Under the pieces are notes generated by a model. The model ran no database searches and had not been told where the DNA came from. It saw only the letters and a list, made by a program, of their open reading frames with translations. Position numbers and translations under genes: made by a program. A stretch of 56,703 bases of DNA from JAGVVZ01 sp964373165 (lineage in GTDB: Archaea; Aenigmatarchaeota; Aenigmatarchaeia; CG10238-14), in NCBI GenBank assembly GCA_964373165.1, contig CAYJTF010000002.1, positions 1-56,703 of the forward strand, in the 5' to 3' direction. Numbering within the stretch: position 1 is the stretch's first letter; each line of letters begins with the position of its first letter. Shown one piece after another: positions 41,933-49,435 of this stretch.

Positions 41933-42625
41933 CTATTTCCTAAAATTTTCTATTATCTCATTTAATATTTCGAATGTTTTAGAAGCTTGTTCTTGAGGAA
42001 CAACTATAATAACTTCCGTTAGTGTGGACATAACTTCTATTACATTTACATTATTTATTGCTAGGTTGTTCAGCAAAAAAGCATAGAATCCTGGAACAAA
42101 GGTTAATTCTGTGCTGGGTTGGTGTATTGAAACAGCAGTCAGATTATGTATGACATTTAACACCATTTCTTTTGGTATTAACTCCTTAATTTTATTATAA
42201 TTTATCCTGTCTAAGATAATTTCTATTTCATTTCTACCTTGAACCATGAACATAACTCCACCGTTTTTCCAATCAATTTTGCTATTAAAATCATCTACAA
42301 TTTCTTGAACGGGTGGAGACTTTTGAAAGGTGAGGTCAATAATATCAGAACGGATCGATATACTACATTCAGAAATGCCTCTTTTTAATTTTTCCGAAAT
42401 TTGTTTTTTCGTCATTTCTTTTTGATATCTAATAGCAGCGACTATGATCGATTCTTTACTAACTTTTTTATTATACTTCTTGTTTATTTGTTGGATAAGA
42501 TGTCTTGCAAGTGCTGAATAATTCAATAGATCCATTTCTAAAGCTGTTCTAATATGTGGACTTGAATCTACCACTTCTCTTACTATTTCACTTACCGACC
42601 TTTCATTTTTTACATTTTTTAACAT
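41933..42625 (-). CDS. helical N-domain plus ACT-domain protein (paralog B)
   Basis: The product has 230 residues from ATG 42625; an upstream ATG at 42670 would add 15 hydrophobic residues that overlap promoter-like sequence. An N-terminal helical region similar to the paralog at 37790 is followed by two ACT-like units, the second with VPGFYAFLLNNLAINNVNVIEV. The ACT domain suggests amino-acid or small-ligand sensing. Its gene is separated by only three bases from the convergent argS stop. A 14-bp perfect palindrome lies directly upstream of its start. Confidence 0.68.
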   Translation of the reverse strand: MLKNVKNERSVSEIVREVVDSSPHIRTALEMDLLNYSALARHLIQQINKKYNKKVSKESIIVAAIRYQKEMTKKQISEKLKRGISECSISIRSDIIDLTFQKSPPVQEIVDDFNSKIDWKNGGVMFMVQGRNEIEIILDRINYNKIKELIPKEMVLNVIHNLTAVSIHQPSTELTFVPGFYAFLLNNLAINNVNVIEVMSTLTEVIIVVPQEQASKTFEILNEIIENFRK

Positions 42626-42629
42626 AAGT

Positions 42630-42643
42630 GTTATATATATAAC
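42630..42643. promoter_or_regulatory. palindromic operator/TATA candidate GTTATATATATAAC
   Basis: A perfect 14-bp palindrome directly before the start of the ACT-domain gene (42625) and 54 bases before the divergent DUF2000 gene (42697). It is TATA-like as well as symmetric, so it may be a promoter element, an operator, or both. Confidence 0.4.
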
Positions 42644-42696
42644 ATAATGTATAAATATAAAACATTTCATATTGTTGTTACAAAGAAGTGAGGATA

Positions 42697-43104
42697 ATGA
42701 TTTCGAATAAGATATGCATAGTATTGAGCGAAAATTTGCCTACGGGCGTCGCATTAAATACGATTGCACATTTAATGGCGAGTTTTGGGTGTTACATGAA
42801 AAATATAATCGGACAGGAAGTTAGAGATAAATCAGGAAATTTGCATAAAGGAATCCCAGTTTATCCGAATGTAGTATTGAAAGCTAAAGAAAAACAAATT
42901 AAAGAAATATTAGAAATAGCAAAAAAGGAAGAAATATTTTATATTGATTATCCTGAGGAAGGTTATACTACATATACTGATGCAGAATTTGTAGGGAAAG
43001 TATCACAACACACAAAAGATACGATCAAATATATAGCGATAGCTTTGTTTGGTGATAAAGAAAAAATCAATGAATTAACTAAGAAACTAAGTTTATGGGG
43101 ATGA
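42697..43104 (+). CDS. DUF2000 family protein
   Basis: The product has 135 residues from ATG 42697, preceded by GTGAGG. KICIVLSENLPTGVALNTIAHLMASFG matches the N-terminal helix and strand of DUF2000, whose fold is related to peptidyl-tRNA hydrolase 2. It ends 11 bases before the B3/B4-domain gene on the same strand. The biochemical role of DUF2000 is not established; a PTH2-like action on aminoacyl- or peptidyl-tRNA is plausible. Confidence 0.8.
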   Translation: MISNKICIVLSENLPTGVALNTIAHLMASFGCYMKNIIGQEVRDKSGNLHKGIPVYPNVVLKAKEKQIKEILEIAKKEEIFYIDYPEEGYTTYTDAEFVGKVSQHTKDTIKYIAIALFGDKEKINELTKKLSLWG

Positions 43105-43115
43105 TGTGATGATAT

Positions 43116-43820
43116 ATGGAATTTAAAATAGAGACGGAAATATTCGAAAAATTTCAAGGGTTGAACATAGGTGTGATTATTGCCAAAAATATAGATAATA
43201 CTGGGGAGTCTAAACAGATAATTAATGCAATAACGGAAGAAGAAAAAAGAATAATAAAGGAATTTGACACTGAGAGTTTATCTCAAAACCCAAAAATAAA
43301 TGTATGGAGAAAGGCATATTCTACATTTGGAGCTAAGCCGAAAGAACACCGATCTTCTGTTGAGAATCTTTACAGACTGATATTAAAAGAAGTGAAATTG
43401 AAACACATCAATAATCTTGTTGACATTTACAATTTTATATCTATAAAATATATGCTTCCTGTCGGAGGTGAAGATTTAGATAAAATGAAAGGCGATGTTA
43501 TTCTAACCTTTGCAAATCGAAACGAAACCCCTGTTTTGTTATTAGGCGATAAAGAACCAAGATCGCCGCATGAAGGAGAAGTTATTTACAAGGATGAAAT
43601 TTCTACTATATGCCGAAGATGGAACTGGAGAGAGGCGGATAGAACGAAACTTACTGAAGAAACAAAAAATTGTATTTTAGTTATAGAGGGTCTGTCGCCA
43701 GTTACAAAGGGAGAGATAGAAACTGCTGTTCGAGAACTAAAAGAATTAGTTGAAAGGTATTGTGGCGGTAATGTAGTCTATTATGTACTTAATGAAAATG
43801 GAACTGAAGTTTCAATTTAG
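43116..43820 (+). CDS. B3/B4 (PheT editing-like) tRNA-binding domain protein
   Basis: The product has 234 residues. The full length is a B3/B4 domain, as in the beta subunit of PheRS, where it edits Tyr-tRNA-Phe. The signature includes WRKAYSTFGAKPKEHRSSVE and the YNFISIKYMLPVGGEDLDK strand. Free-standing copies occur in archaea and bacteria and are thought to deacylate mischarged tRNA or to act on amino-acid substrates. It follows DUF2000 and argS in the region. Confidence 0.9.
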   Translation: MEFKIETEIFEKFQGLNIGVIIAKNIDNTGESKQIINAITEEEKRIIKEFDTESLSQNPKINVWRKAYSTFGAKPKEHRSSVENLYRLILKEVKLKHINNLVDIYNFISIKYMLPVGGEDLDKMKGDVILTFANRNETPVLLLGDKEPRSPHEGEVIYKDEISTICRRWNWREADRTKLTEETKNCILVIEGLSPVTKGEIETAVRELKELVERYCGGNVVYYVLNENGTEVSI

Positions 43821-43825
43821 ATATT

Positions 43826-45070
43826 TTATATTTCTACTTCTAACAACTCTTCAAAAACTTTTTCAATACGTTCTGGATCATGTCTTATTACTTTCTGCCT
43901 GTTATCAATATCCGTGCCGACGATAGCAAGACTTCTCCTCAGAAGCATAGGAATTTTGCTATACGGTGACTGATCAAATGTGGATTTCAAAATTATTTCA
44001 TCTTGATTGGTACATTGTACTGGTGTGGCGTGTTTTCTTGCATATCTTTCTTGTATATAATTTGGGATTCGTCGTCTTTTTGGAGCATATATCCCATAAT
44101 CGTGTGCAACAACTACGTCTGGGACACGCCCAGTAATTTTTGTAGCCAAAGCAACGTGCTGAGTTAAATCAAGTCTTACAACAAACCCATTGATTACGTA
44201 ATGCGTTTGATTTTGTTCTGTCATTAAATTTACCCAAAAATCTAAAGGAAAAGAAGAACGTTGTATATATTCTCTTATTTCCGGCAACATCATACCCCAA
44301 AGATTTGCCACCATACTAGTAGCGCATAACGACAATCTCCTGAGATTTGGTAGTTTTTCCCAAACTTCTGGATTAACATCTACTTTTCCACCACCATTTT
44401 TGCTATGTGTCACGTTATATACAGGAGATATAATTTCGTCCTCGTCTAAACGATGTTCTCCAGTCAAAGAATTTCCATCGATAGCGGTTATGTGAAGCGT
44501 ATATGGTGATTCACTTACAGGAACGCAATAAACAGCTGAGTCTAGTCCTTCTCCAAGTAATCTTATACCACCAATGTTCCCGTGTTTAAGCATCAAAGCG
44601 GCAAGAATTAAATTTCCTAGAGTGTGACCTTTTGTCTGACTTCCTTCTCCAGAATCTTCTCCAAATTCAAATCTGTAATCAGGAGATAATATATCATATA
44701 TAACTTTTAATGCCCCTTTGCAATTTCCTATTCCTCTTTCATCGGCAGCTATTTCTATTAATTCTCTTACCGGTCTTTTTTTCAATGGACCATCGTGATC
44801 AAATCTGTAGAATAAGAGGTTAGCTAGATTATCATAGACCTCTCTTTTATAACACGAAGCACCCATTATTAATTTCCAGTAATCTCCGGGTGGAAGTAAA
44901 CCGAAATTTCTGAAATATTTTGACGAGCCACCATCATCCCCGCATCCACAAAAAGCAATAACAGGAACGCCTAGATTCCGATGCAGTTTTTTAATAGCCC
45001 GACCATACTGAAAACCTGAATGACCACCCGTTATGATTCCTAGCGGTTTTCCAGAGTAGTTGTTATTTAT
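43826..45070 (-). CDS. CofD/YvcK-family protein (probable ATA start or readthrough)
   Basis: The product is about 414 residues if it starts at the ATA at 45070. The first ordinary start in this frame (ATG 44866) lies inside the conserved core and would remove GIITGGHSG and the DDGGSS and LLPPGD motifs that define the CofD/YvcK nucleotide-binding fold. The reading frame continues upstream to a TAA at 45089-45091 with no ATG, GTG or TTG. GAGGT lies seven bases before ATA. The TAA is in frame with the zinc-ribbon gene upstream, so readthrough or a pseudo-stop is an alternative. YvcK proteins bind UDP-sugars or gluconeogenesis regulators; CofD makes F420 precursor. Confidence 0.8.
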   Translation of the reverse strand: MNNNYSGKPLGIITGGHSGFQYGRAIKKLHRNLGVPVIAFCGCGDDGGSSKYFRNFGLLPPGDYWKLIMGASCYKREVYDNLANLLFYRFDHDGPLKKRPVRELIEIAADERGIGNCKGALKVIYDILSPDYRFEFGEDSGEGSQTKGHTLGNLILAALMLKHGNIGGIRLLGEGLDSAVYCVPVSESPYTLHITAIDGNSLTGEHRLDEDEIISPVYNVTHSKNGGGKVDVNPEVWEKLPNLRRLSLCATSMVANLWGMMLPEIREYIQRSSFPLDFWVNLMTEQNQTHYVINGFVVRLDLTQHVALATKITGRVPDVVVAHDYGIYAPKRRRIPNYIQERYARKHATPVQCTNQDEIILKSTFDQSPYSKIPMLLRRSLAIVGTDIDNRQKVIRHDPERIEKVFEELLEVEI

Positions 45071-45088
45071 TTCATCTACCTCTTGATA

Positions 45089-45223
45089 TTACAATTTATA
45101 TACTGTAGAAACGGGCTGTGTAAATATTCTAGAACATTCCTTACATTCAAATATAGATGGATCTCCAAAGTCCAGTATTGAAACTTTTTTTGACCTACAA
45201 TGTTTGCATATCATACTCATCAT
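45089..45223 (-). CDS. 44-residue zinc-ribbon protein
   Basis: Starts at ATG 45223 and encodes two CxxC knuckles: C6-KH-C9 and C27-KE-C30, separated by 17 residues, the classic zinc-ribbon spacing. The stop TAA is in the same frame as the CofD-like gene directly downstream. It overlaps the preceding 44-residue frame by 29 bases. It is probably a DNA-binding or adaptor protein of the small operon. Confidence 0.6.
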   Translation of the reverse strand: MMSMICKHCRSKKVSILDFGDPSIFECKECSRIFTQPVSTVYKL

Positions 45224-45329
45224 CTAAAAGATCCACAAGAGGAAAGCTGAAGTCGCAATTATTTCGGAACAACTCCTTTAGATTTGACTTGCTTTCCTCG
45301 TAATCTAATATATAATATGGTAACAACAT
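45195..45329 (-). CDS. possible 44-residue acidic protein
   Basis: ATG 45329 to TAG 45195-45197, starting MLLPYYILDYEESKSNLKEL and ending LLDDEYDMQTL. It is acidic, with no membrane helix and no motif. A TATA-like TTATATATG lies at the start itself, so translation from this ATG is not certain. It would be the first member of the zinc-ribbon/CofD-like operon. Confidence 0.35.
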   Translation of the reverse strand: MLLPYYILDYEESKSNLKELFRNNCDFSFPLVDLLDDEYDMQTL

Positions 45330-45399
45330 ATATAAGGAGTGCCTAAAAATGGCTTCTCAGGTATAGAATAGTTCGGTTTTAAAAGAGGCTAATTAGGTC

Positions 45400-45426
45400 G
45401 TGATCACTAAAAAAATTTTTATAATA
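45400..45426 (+). promoter_or_regulatory. palindrome GTGATCAC and TATA box before the winged-helix regulator
   Basis: GTGATCAC (45400-45407) is a perfect 8-bp palindrome, followed by TTTTTATAAT (45416-45425) about 23-32 bases before ATG 45448. This fits a leaderless archaeal transcript with an operator just upstream of the TATA box. The small minus-strand operon starts on the other side, so one regulator could control both. Confidence 0.45.
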
Positions 45427-45447
45427 TTAACACACCATTTATAATGC

Positions 45448-46383
45448 ATGAAATATCTTCTTGAAGAATCGGAAGAAGGTCACAAAGCGTTTACCACAAT
45501 GATGATAGAAAATCCCAAGCTATTTTCTATATTGTCTAATGATCTTGCCCTGAAAATTATAAAAGAATTGGGGAAATCTCCCGCATGTGCCTTTGATATA
45601 GCAAGGAAACTGAAGGTTCATGAACAGAAGGTTTATTATCATATGAGAAATCTGGAGAAATCTGGAATTATAAAATTAATAAAAATAGAAGAAAGAGTTG
45701 GAGCGTCGGCCAAAATATATCAACCATCCTCCTCGATGGTGTCATTTAAGCTCTTCGACGGAGAACCAATAAACGATATAAAAACAAAAATAACACAATT
45801 GAAATTTCTTAAGCCTTTTATTGAGAATGGTAAATTGAATTCATTAATTATTGTCGGAAGCCCAGATCCTCATGGAAAGTATAAATCTCCGGCCTCTGAT
45901 GGGTACTGTGCCATAAATCTAGGCGCTTATCTTGGACAGTTCATTACGGAATTTAACGAACCTCTGTATAAATTAGATACACAAATAAAAGAGGTTGATC
46001 TGGAGCAAAATTTAATATTGATAGGTGGTCCAAAGGCAAACATGATCACAGATAAAGTAAATAAAGAACTCCCGATATATTTCGATTATTCCTCTGAATC
46101 ACTTGATTGGAATATAGTGTCTACTACATCGAAGAATGTCTATAAAGACAAATACATAGGCTTTGTCGCGAGAATAAACAATCCCTTTAACAAAGATAAA
46201 GAGATTTTAGTTCTGGCTGGAAAAGGATTTACGGGCAGCAGGGCCGCTGTTTTGGCGTTGACTAAACACATGAAACAAGTATCAAAAGGTAATTTAGTGA
46301 ACCCTGAAATTATAGCAAAAGTTGTTAGAGGTATAGATGTGGATTCTGATATGCTCGTGGATGACGTGGAATTTTTAGAATAA
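45448..46383 (+). CDS. ArsR-type winged-helix protein with S-layer-like C-terminal domain
   Basis: The product has 311 residues. An N-terminal winged helix (about 25-95) has FDIARKLKVHEQKVYYHMRNLEKSGII, the recognition helix of ArsR-like regulators. The C-terminal ~200 residues contain GSPDPHGKYKSPASDG and LILIGGPKANMIT, a pattern I know from archaeal S-layer-type C-terminal domains fused to helix-turn-helix proteins. It is probably a DNA-binding sensor. The palindrome before its promoter suggests autoregulation. Confidence 0.72.
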   Translation: MKYLLEESEEGHKAFTTMMIENPKLFSILSNDLALKIIKELGKSPACAFDIARKLKVHEQKVYYHMRNLEKSGIIKLIKIEERVGASAKIYQPSSSMVSFKLFDGEPINDIKTKITQLKFLKPFIENGKLNSLIIVGSPDPHGKYKSPASDGYCAINLGAYLGQFITEFNEPLYKLDTQIKEVDLEQNLILIGGPKANMITDKVNKELPIYFDYSSESLDWNIVSTTSKNVYKDKYIGFVARINNPFNKDKEILVLAGKGFTGSRAAVLALTKHMKQVSKGNLVNPEIIAKVVRGIDVDSDMLVDDVEFLE

Positions 46384-46403
46384 ATAAATTTTTTATCTCT
46401 AAC

Positions 46404-46450
46404 TTTTTATCAAAACGTCTAATATCAAATCACTAAAGCTTTGATAAAAA
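46404..46450 (+). repeat. 11-bp perfect inverted repeat with 25-base spacer
   Basis: TTTTTATCAAA (46404-46414) and TTTGATAAAAA (46440-46450) are exact reverse complements in the spacer between the regulator and the next gene. Transcribed, they would form a long AT hairpin. It may be a terminator, an operator for a dimeric protein, or both. Confidence 0.5.
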
Positions 46451-46496
46451 CATATATGCCCTGTACATGCCAAGATACCTGAATTTTCACTGAAAG

Positions 46497-46796
46497 ATGT
46501 TCGTTATATATTCGATTTCACATAGTATATTGATGCAATGGAAGACCTTCTATGTCCAGAATTCAAGTTCTACAACTCAAATAATAGGCTATGATTCTAG
46601 AATGGCTTTAGCTAAGGTTAAAAATATGGGTCTGGAAGGTCCATTTGTAATAAGAGAAAAGGGGATTGTGCTTTTGATTGAAATAAATGGAAAAATAATA
46701 GAAAAAGAAAAATTAACTGAGAAAATGTTACTAGATAGTTTTCCTGATCAGACAAAAGAATGGTTAAGAAGAACGTTTGAAAGCTTCAATCATTAA
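46497..46796 (+). CDS. small hypothetical protein
   Basis: The product has 99 residues, or 87 if it starts at the in-frame ATG at 46533. It is a mixed alpha/beta protein without a signal or membrane helix, with a moderate number of basic residues near the end (DQTKEWLRRTFESF). No family is recognised. It follows the inverted repeat at 46404-46450. Confidence 0.5.
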   Translation: MFVIYSISHSILMQWKTFYVQNSSSTTQIIGYDSRMALAKVKNMGLEGPFVIREKGIVLLIEINGKIIEKEKLTEKMLLDSFPDQTKEWLRRTFESFNH

Positions 46797-46904
46797 GCAT
46801 GTTATTGGTATAAGATTATCAAACACCAGTGATTTTGTTTTAATAAGACTCTTCATACAATCAATTTTAGAATAAATTCGAAAATAAAAATAAAAAATTG
46901 CCAA

Positions 46905-47885
46905 TTAGAACATTTCAGGTTTGTTTTCGTTGTTTACTGAGAATTTTCTTGTAGCCAATATTGATATTATTCCTATTACTGTTATACCTATATACATCCA
47001 CAAAGCATTTTCTGAAACAGGCAAAGAGAAGCCAGATTCTTTTACTTTATTATCATTTTCAGTCGCAGCCGAACTTATCTTTTCCGTTGGCTTTTCTACA
47101 ACAGTTTCCTTCACGATCTCAACTAGCTTGTCCGGGTTTTCTCTTACTTCGAATACTGCTCCAGGTGACCAAACTGTTTTAACAGTCCCGCAAACAGGAT
47201 CCTTTAATTCACCTTTTACGAACGCATAATATCTTCCTGGTCCCAGATTACCTGCTATGAAATCTAAACTGGTAACCGTATACTTACCGTTGCTGACTGA
47301 TAAGAAATGGCTTTGTTTTAAAATAGGCATGCCTTCTCTGTTTTGTTTTTCATATAAGTACAAAGTTAATTTCAATCCCTGTCTTACATAATCAGTGCCT
47401 GATACAACAATAGTTGTATCTACTTTTATTTTTTCGTCTGAACCTTCTCCTCTATAAACCATGTATTTCGAAAATTCAGGTTTTTCTATAGCAAAGTCAT
47501 GTAGTTTCACTGGTTTTTTAACTTGCAATGAAGTTGTAGAATACTCAGATTCTCCTAAGGCACCTAGTAACACTCTTACTCCATGAGTTCCCGGATAAAG
47601 CATTGATGTATCAATACTATCTTCTATTATAGGATCTCCTTCATCTGTTTCGAATGTGTGTGTACCAATAAGATTATTATCCACATATACTTTTACTCTA
47701 GCCTGTCCGAAGACATCTCTTGCTTCAACTGGCACTGAAAGTTTTACTTGTTTTCCTTGGCATACTTCCTTGTCTGACAAACTGATTTTTCCTACGTTTA
47801 AGCTAGGTTCGTGTGCCATTATGACGCTAACCGACATTAATAGCACTGTCGCTAGTACAAAAACTTTCAAAAATTCCTTTTTCAT
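46905..47885 (-). CDS. exported surface protein with C-terminal membrane anchor
   Basis: The product has 326 residues. A signal peptide ends at about VIMA (residue 24). Two or three Ig/CARDB-like beta domains fill the ectodomain, followed by a Thr/Lys/Glu-rich stalk (about 260-290) and a membrane helix (about 295-315) with a charged tail. It resembles archaeal S-layer-associated adhesins. No enzymatic motif is seen. Confidence 0.65.
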   Translation of the reverse strand: MKKEFLKVFVLATVLLMSVSVIMAHEPSLNVGKISLSDKEVCQGKQVKLSVPVEARDVFGQARVKVYVDNNLIGTHTFETDEGDPIIEDSIDTSMLYPGTHGVRVLLGALGESEYSTTSLQVKKPVKLHDFAIEKPEFSKYMVYRGEGSDEKIKVDTTIVVSGTDYVRQGLKLTLYLYEKQNREGMPILKQSHFLSVSNGKYTVTSLDFIAGNLGPGRYYAFVKGELKDPVCGTVKTVWSPGAVFEVRENPDKLVEIVKETVVEKPTEKISSAATENDNKVKESGFSLPVSENALWMYIGITVIGIISILATRKFSVNNENKPEMF

Positions 47886-47946
47886 ATATTTTCTTTGTCC
47901 AGACAGACATTTTAACCTAATTTATATTACAATAAAAGAAAAATTT

Positions 47947-48135
47947 CTATTTAATTTCATGAGAAATAGGACATTTTGTATCGCTGAATTCACATATGAC
48001 ACAGCATTTTTTTTTTGATGTAACGATTTCTTTGCAACTATCGCATTCAAAAAAAGGGATGCACTTGTTTGTTGGCACTACCATTTTGACTACGGTCTTG
48101 CAACTAGGGCATTTCACATTCGCATAATTATTCAT
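47947..48135 (-). CDS. 62-residue zinc-ribbon protein
   Basis: The product has 62 residues with three cysteine groups: CPSC, CDSC and CCVIC followed by CP. The arrangement resembles small archaeal zinc-ribbon proteins carrying a C-terminal K-CC-V-x-C motif. It starts one base after the stop of the glutaredoxin gene, so they are co-transcribed. It is likely to bind zinc or an iron centre. Confidence 0.7.
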   Translation of the reverse strand: MNNYANVKCPSCKTVVKMVVPTNKCIPFFECDSCKEIVTSKKKCCVICEFSDTKCPISHEIK

Positions 48136-48136
48136 T

Positions 48137-48376
48137 TTATCCGCTTCTTTGTTTTAATATTCTTTCTAAAGCAGGTTTGTTGAAACCCACTATAATCTGA
48201 CCGTCAATATCTATGACAGGAACGCCCATCTGACCGGATTTTTCTACCATTTCTTGTGCTGCTTTAGGATTTAGAGAAACATTTATTTCTTTGAATTTCA
48301 CGTTGTTTTCTTTAAAATATTTTTTAGCCATATCACAGTATGGACAGACAGATGTAGTGTAAATTGTTATACCCAT
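48137..48376 (-). CDS. glutaredoxin-like protein
   Basis: The product has 79 residues from ATG 48376, which is preceded by GAGGT at seven bases. The frame is open further upstream, but that part overlaps a separate small gene. CPYC at residues 11-14 is the redox-active motif; VPVIDIDGQIIVGF contains the cis-proline and glutathione-site strand of the Grx/NrdH fold. It probably reduces disulfides in the cytosol. It is the middle gene of a three-gene operon with two zinc-ribbon proteins. Confidence 0.88.
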   Translation of the reverse strand: MGITIYTTSVCPYCDMAKKYFKENNVKFKEINVSLNPKAAQEMVEKSGQMGVPVIDIDGQIIVGFNKPALERILKQRSG

Positions 48377-48387
48377 ATTTTTTACCT

Positions 48388-48504
48388 CTATTTTTTCATC
48401 ACTTTTTTTGTCGCATGACAATTTGGATTGCTGCATTTATAATAATATTCCTTTTCTGAACTTCCGGCCAGAATCCACTTATGCATACCTAACGAGCAAG
48501 ACAT
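48388..48504 (-). CDS. 38-residue zinc-finger protein
   Basis: Starts at ATG 48504 and encodes MSCSLGMHKWILAGSSEKEY and a further 18 residues. Cys3, His8 and a Cys-Cys-His set (CSNPNCH, at about 25-32) could coordinate one zinc ion. A TTTTATAAAT box lies about 20-30 bases upstream. It ends 11 bases before the glutaredoxin start and is therefore probably the first gene of that operon. Confidence 0.5.
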   Translation of the reverse strand: MSCSLGMHKWILAGSSEKEYYYKCSNPNCHATKKVMKK

Positions 48505-48535
48505 GATACAATTTATAAAAGTTAATAATTAAAGT

Positions 48536-49432
48536 TTATTGAGTCGACAGCTGTTTTTGTTGAGAACCTATATTTATGAATGGGAGTGCATCACCGCCCC
48601 AATAGACAGGCATTTTTCCATCCCATCTTTCTATTGCTTTGAACTGGGTTAATTCCGGAGTCACTTCTAATTTTTGTAATTTTAGTGCCTCAGCCTGCGC
48701 CTTTGCGGTTAGTAGAAGTGCATCTGCCTCAGCCCTGGCTTGCGTAACTCTTTGTTCTGCTTCAATCTTTATTCTGTCTAGATCCCTTTCAGCCTTCAAT
48801 GCAAGCTGTTCAGCAGTGACCTTTTGTTCAATTGCTCTGTTGAATTCATCCGAGAAATCAAAATCTACTATATTCAATTCATTCACTATTATGTTGCCGC
48901 CTGACAGGTCTCCCAATTTCTCTCCCAGATTTGTTTTTATAACATCTCTGACAATAGCTCTTTTGGTAATCAGCTCCTCTGCCGTGTATTGAGCAGTTGC
49001 AGCCTTTACAGCTTCTTGTATTGCGGGATCTATTATTCTTTCTCTATATCCAGAACCTATGTTTTGGAATAACCAGTTAACTCCACTAGGGTCAATATGA
49101 TAATTTAAAGCGATTTGTGTCGTGACGATTTGAAGATCTTTTGACGCGGCGGATGCGTGAGCTTCATATTTTTGCGTTTTCACGTCTACTTTGACGACGT
49201 TTTCCATTATTGGTACTCTTAGGTTGAGACCTTCCTGCATTATTCTATCTTCAACCGCGCCAAATTTTAGAACAACACCCCTTTCACCAGCGCCTATAAT
49301 GACGAAGGGATTAAGTGTCATTAAAATGAAAATCCCTAAGACGATCAGAAGATATGGTTTTATCTTATTGAAAAAATCAGGAGGCTCAAATGGCATGTCA
49401 TTCGGTCTTTTTACCATGACTTGTATTTGCAT
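48536..49432 (-). CDS. SPFH/prohibitin-family membrane protein
   Basis: The product has 298 residues. A membrane helix at about 27-46 is followed by an SPFH (band 7) domain (ERGVVLKFGAVEDRI and KTQKYEAHASAAS) and a coiled-coil, Ala/Glu-rich region (about 195-260). The family forms membrane scaffolds and regulates membrane proteases of the FtsH type. No protease lies next to it. It is one gene in a minus-strand run downstream of ScpA-SMC. Confidence 0.9.
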   Translation of the reverse strand: MQIQVMVKRPNDMPFEPPDFFNKIKPYLLIVLGIFILMTLNPFVIIGAGERGVVLKFGAVEDRIMQEGLNLRVPIMENVVKVDVKTQKYEAHASAASKDLQIVTTQIALNYHIDPSGVNWLFQNIGSGYRERIIDPAIQEAVKAATAQYTAEELITKRAIVRDVIKTNLGEKLGDLSGGNIIVNELNIVDFDFSDEFNRAIEQKVTAEQLALKAERDLDRIKIEAEQRVTQARAEADALLLTAKAQAEALKLQKLEVTPELTQFKAIERWDGKMPVYWGGDALPFINIGSQQKQLSTQ

Positions 49433-49435
49433 TTT

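Noticed and set aside
44866..45070. Starting the CofD-like protein at ATG 44866.
   Set aside because: It would cut off the conserved GGHSG, DDGGSS and PPGD motifs that read on in frame upstream.
46961..47182. Plus-strand frames inside the surface protein gene at 46905-47885.
   Set aside because: They are antisense shadows rich in Leu and Ser without motifs.
48376..48436. Longer start for the glutaredoxin gene.
   Set aside because: The added residues overlap a separate small gene, and GAGGT is placed for ATG 48376.
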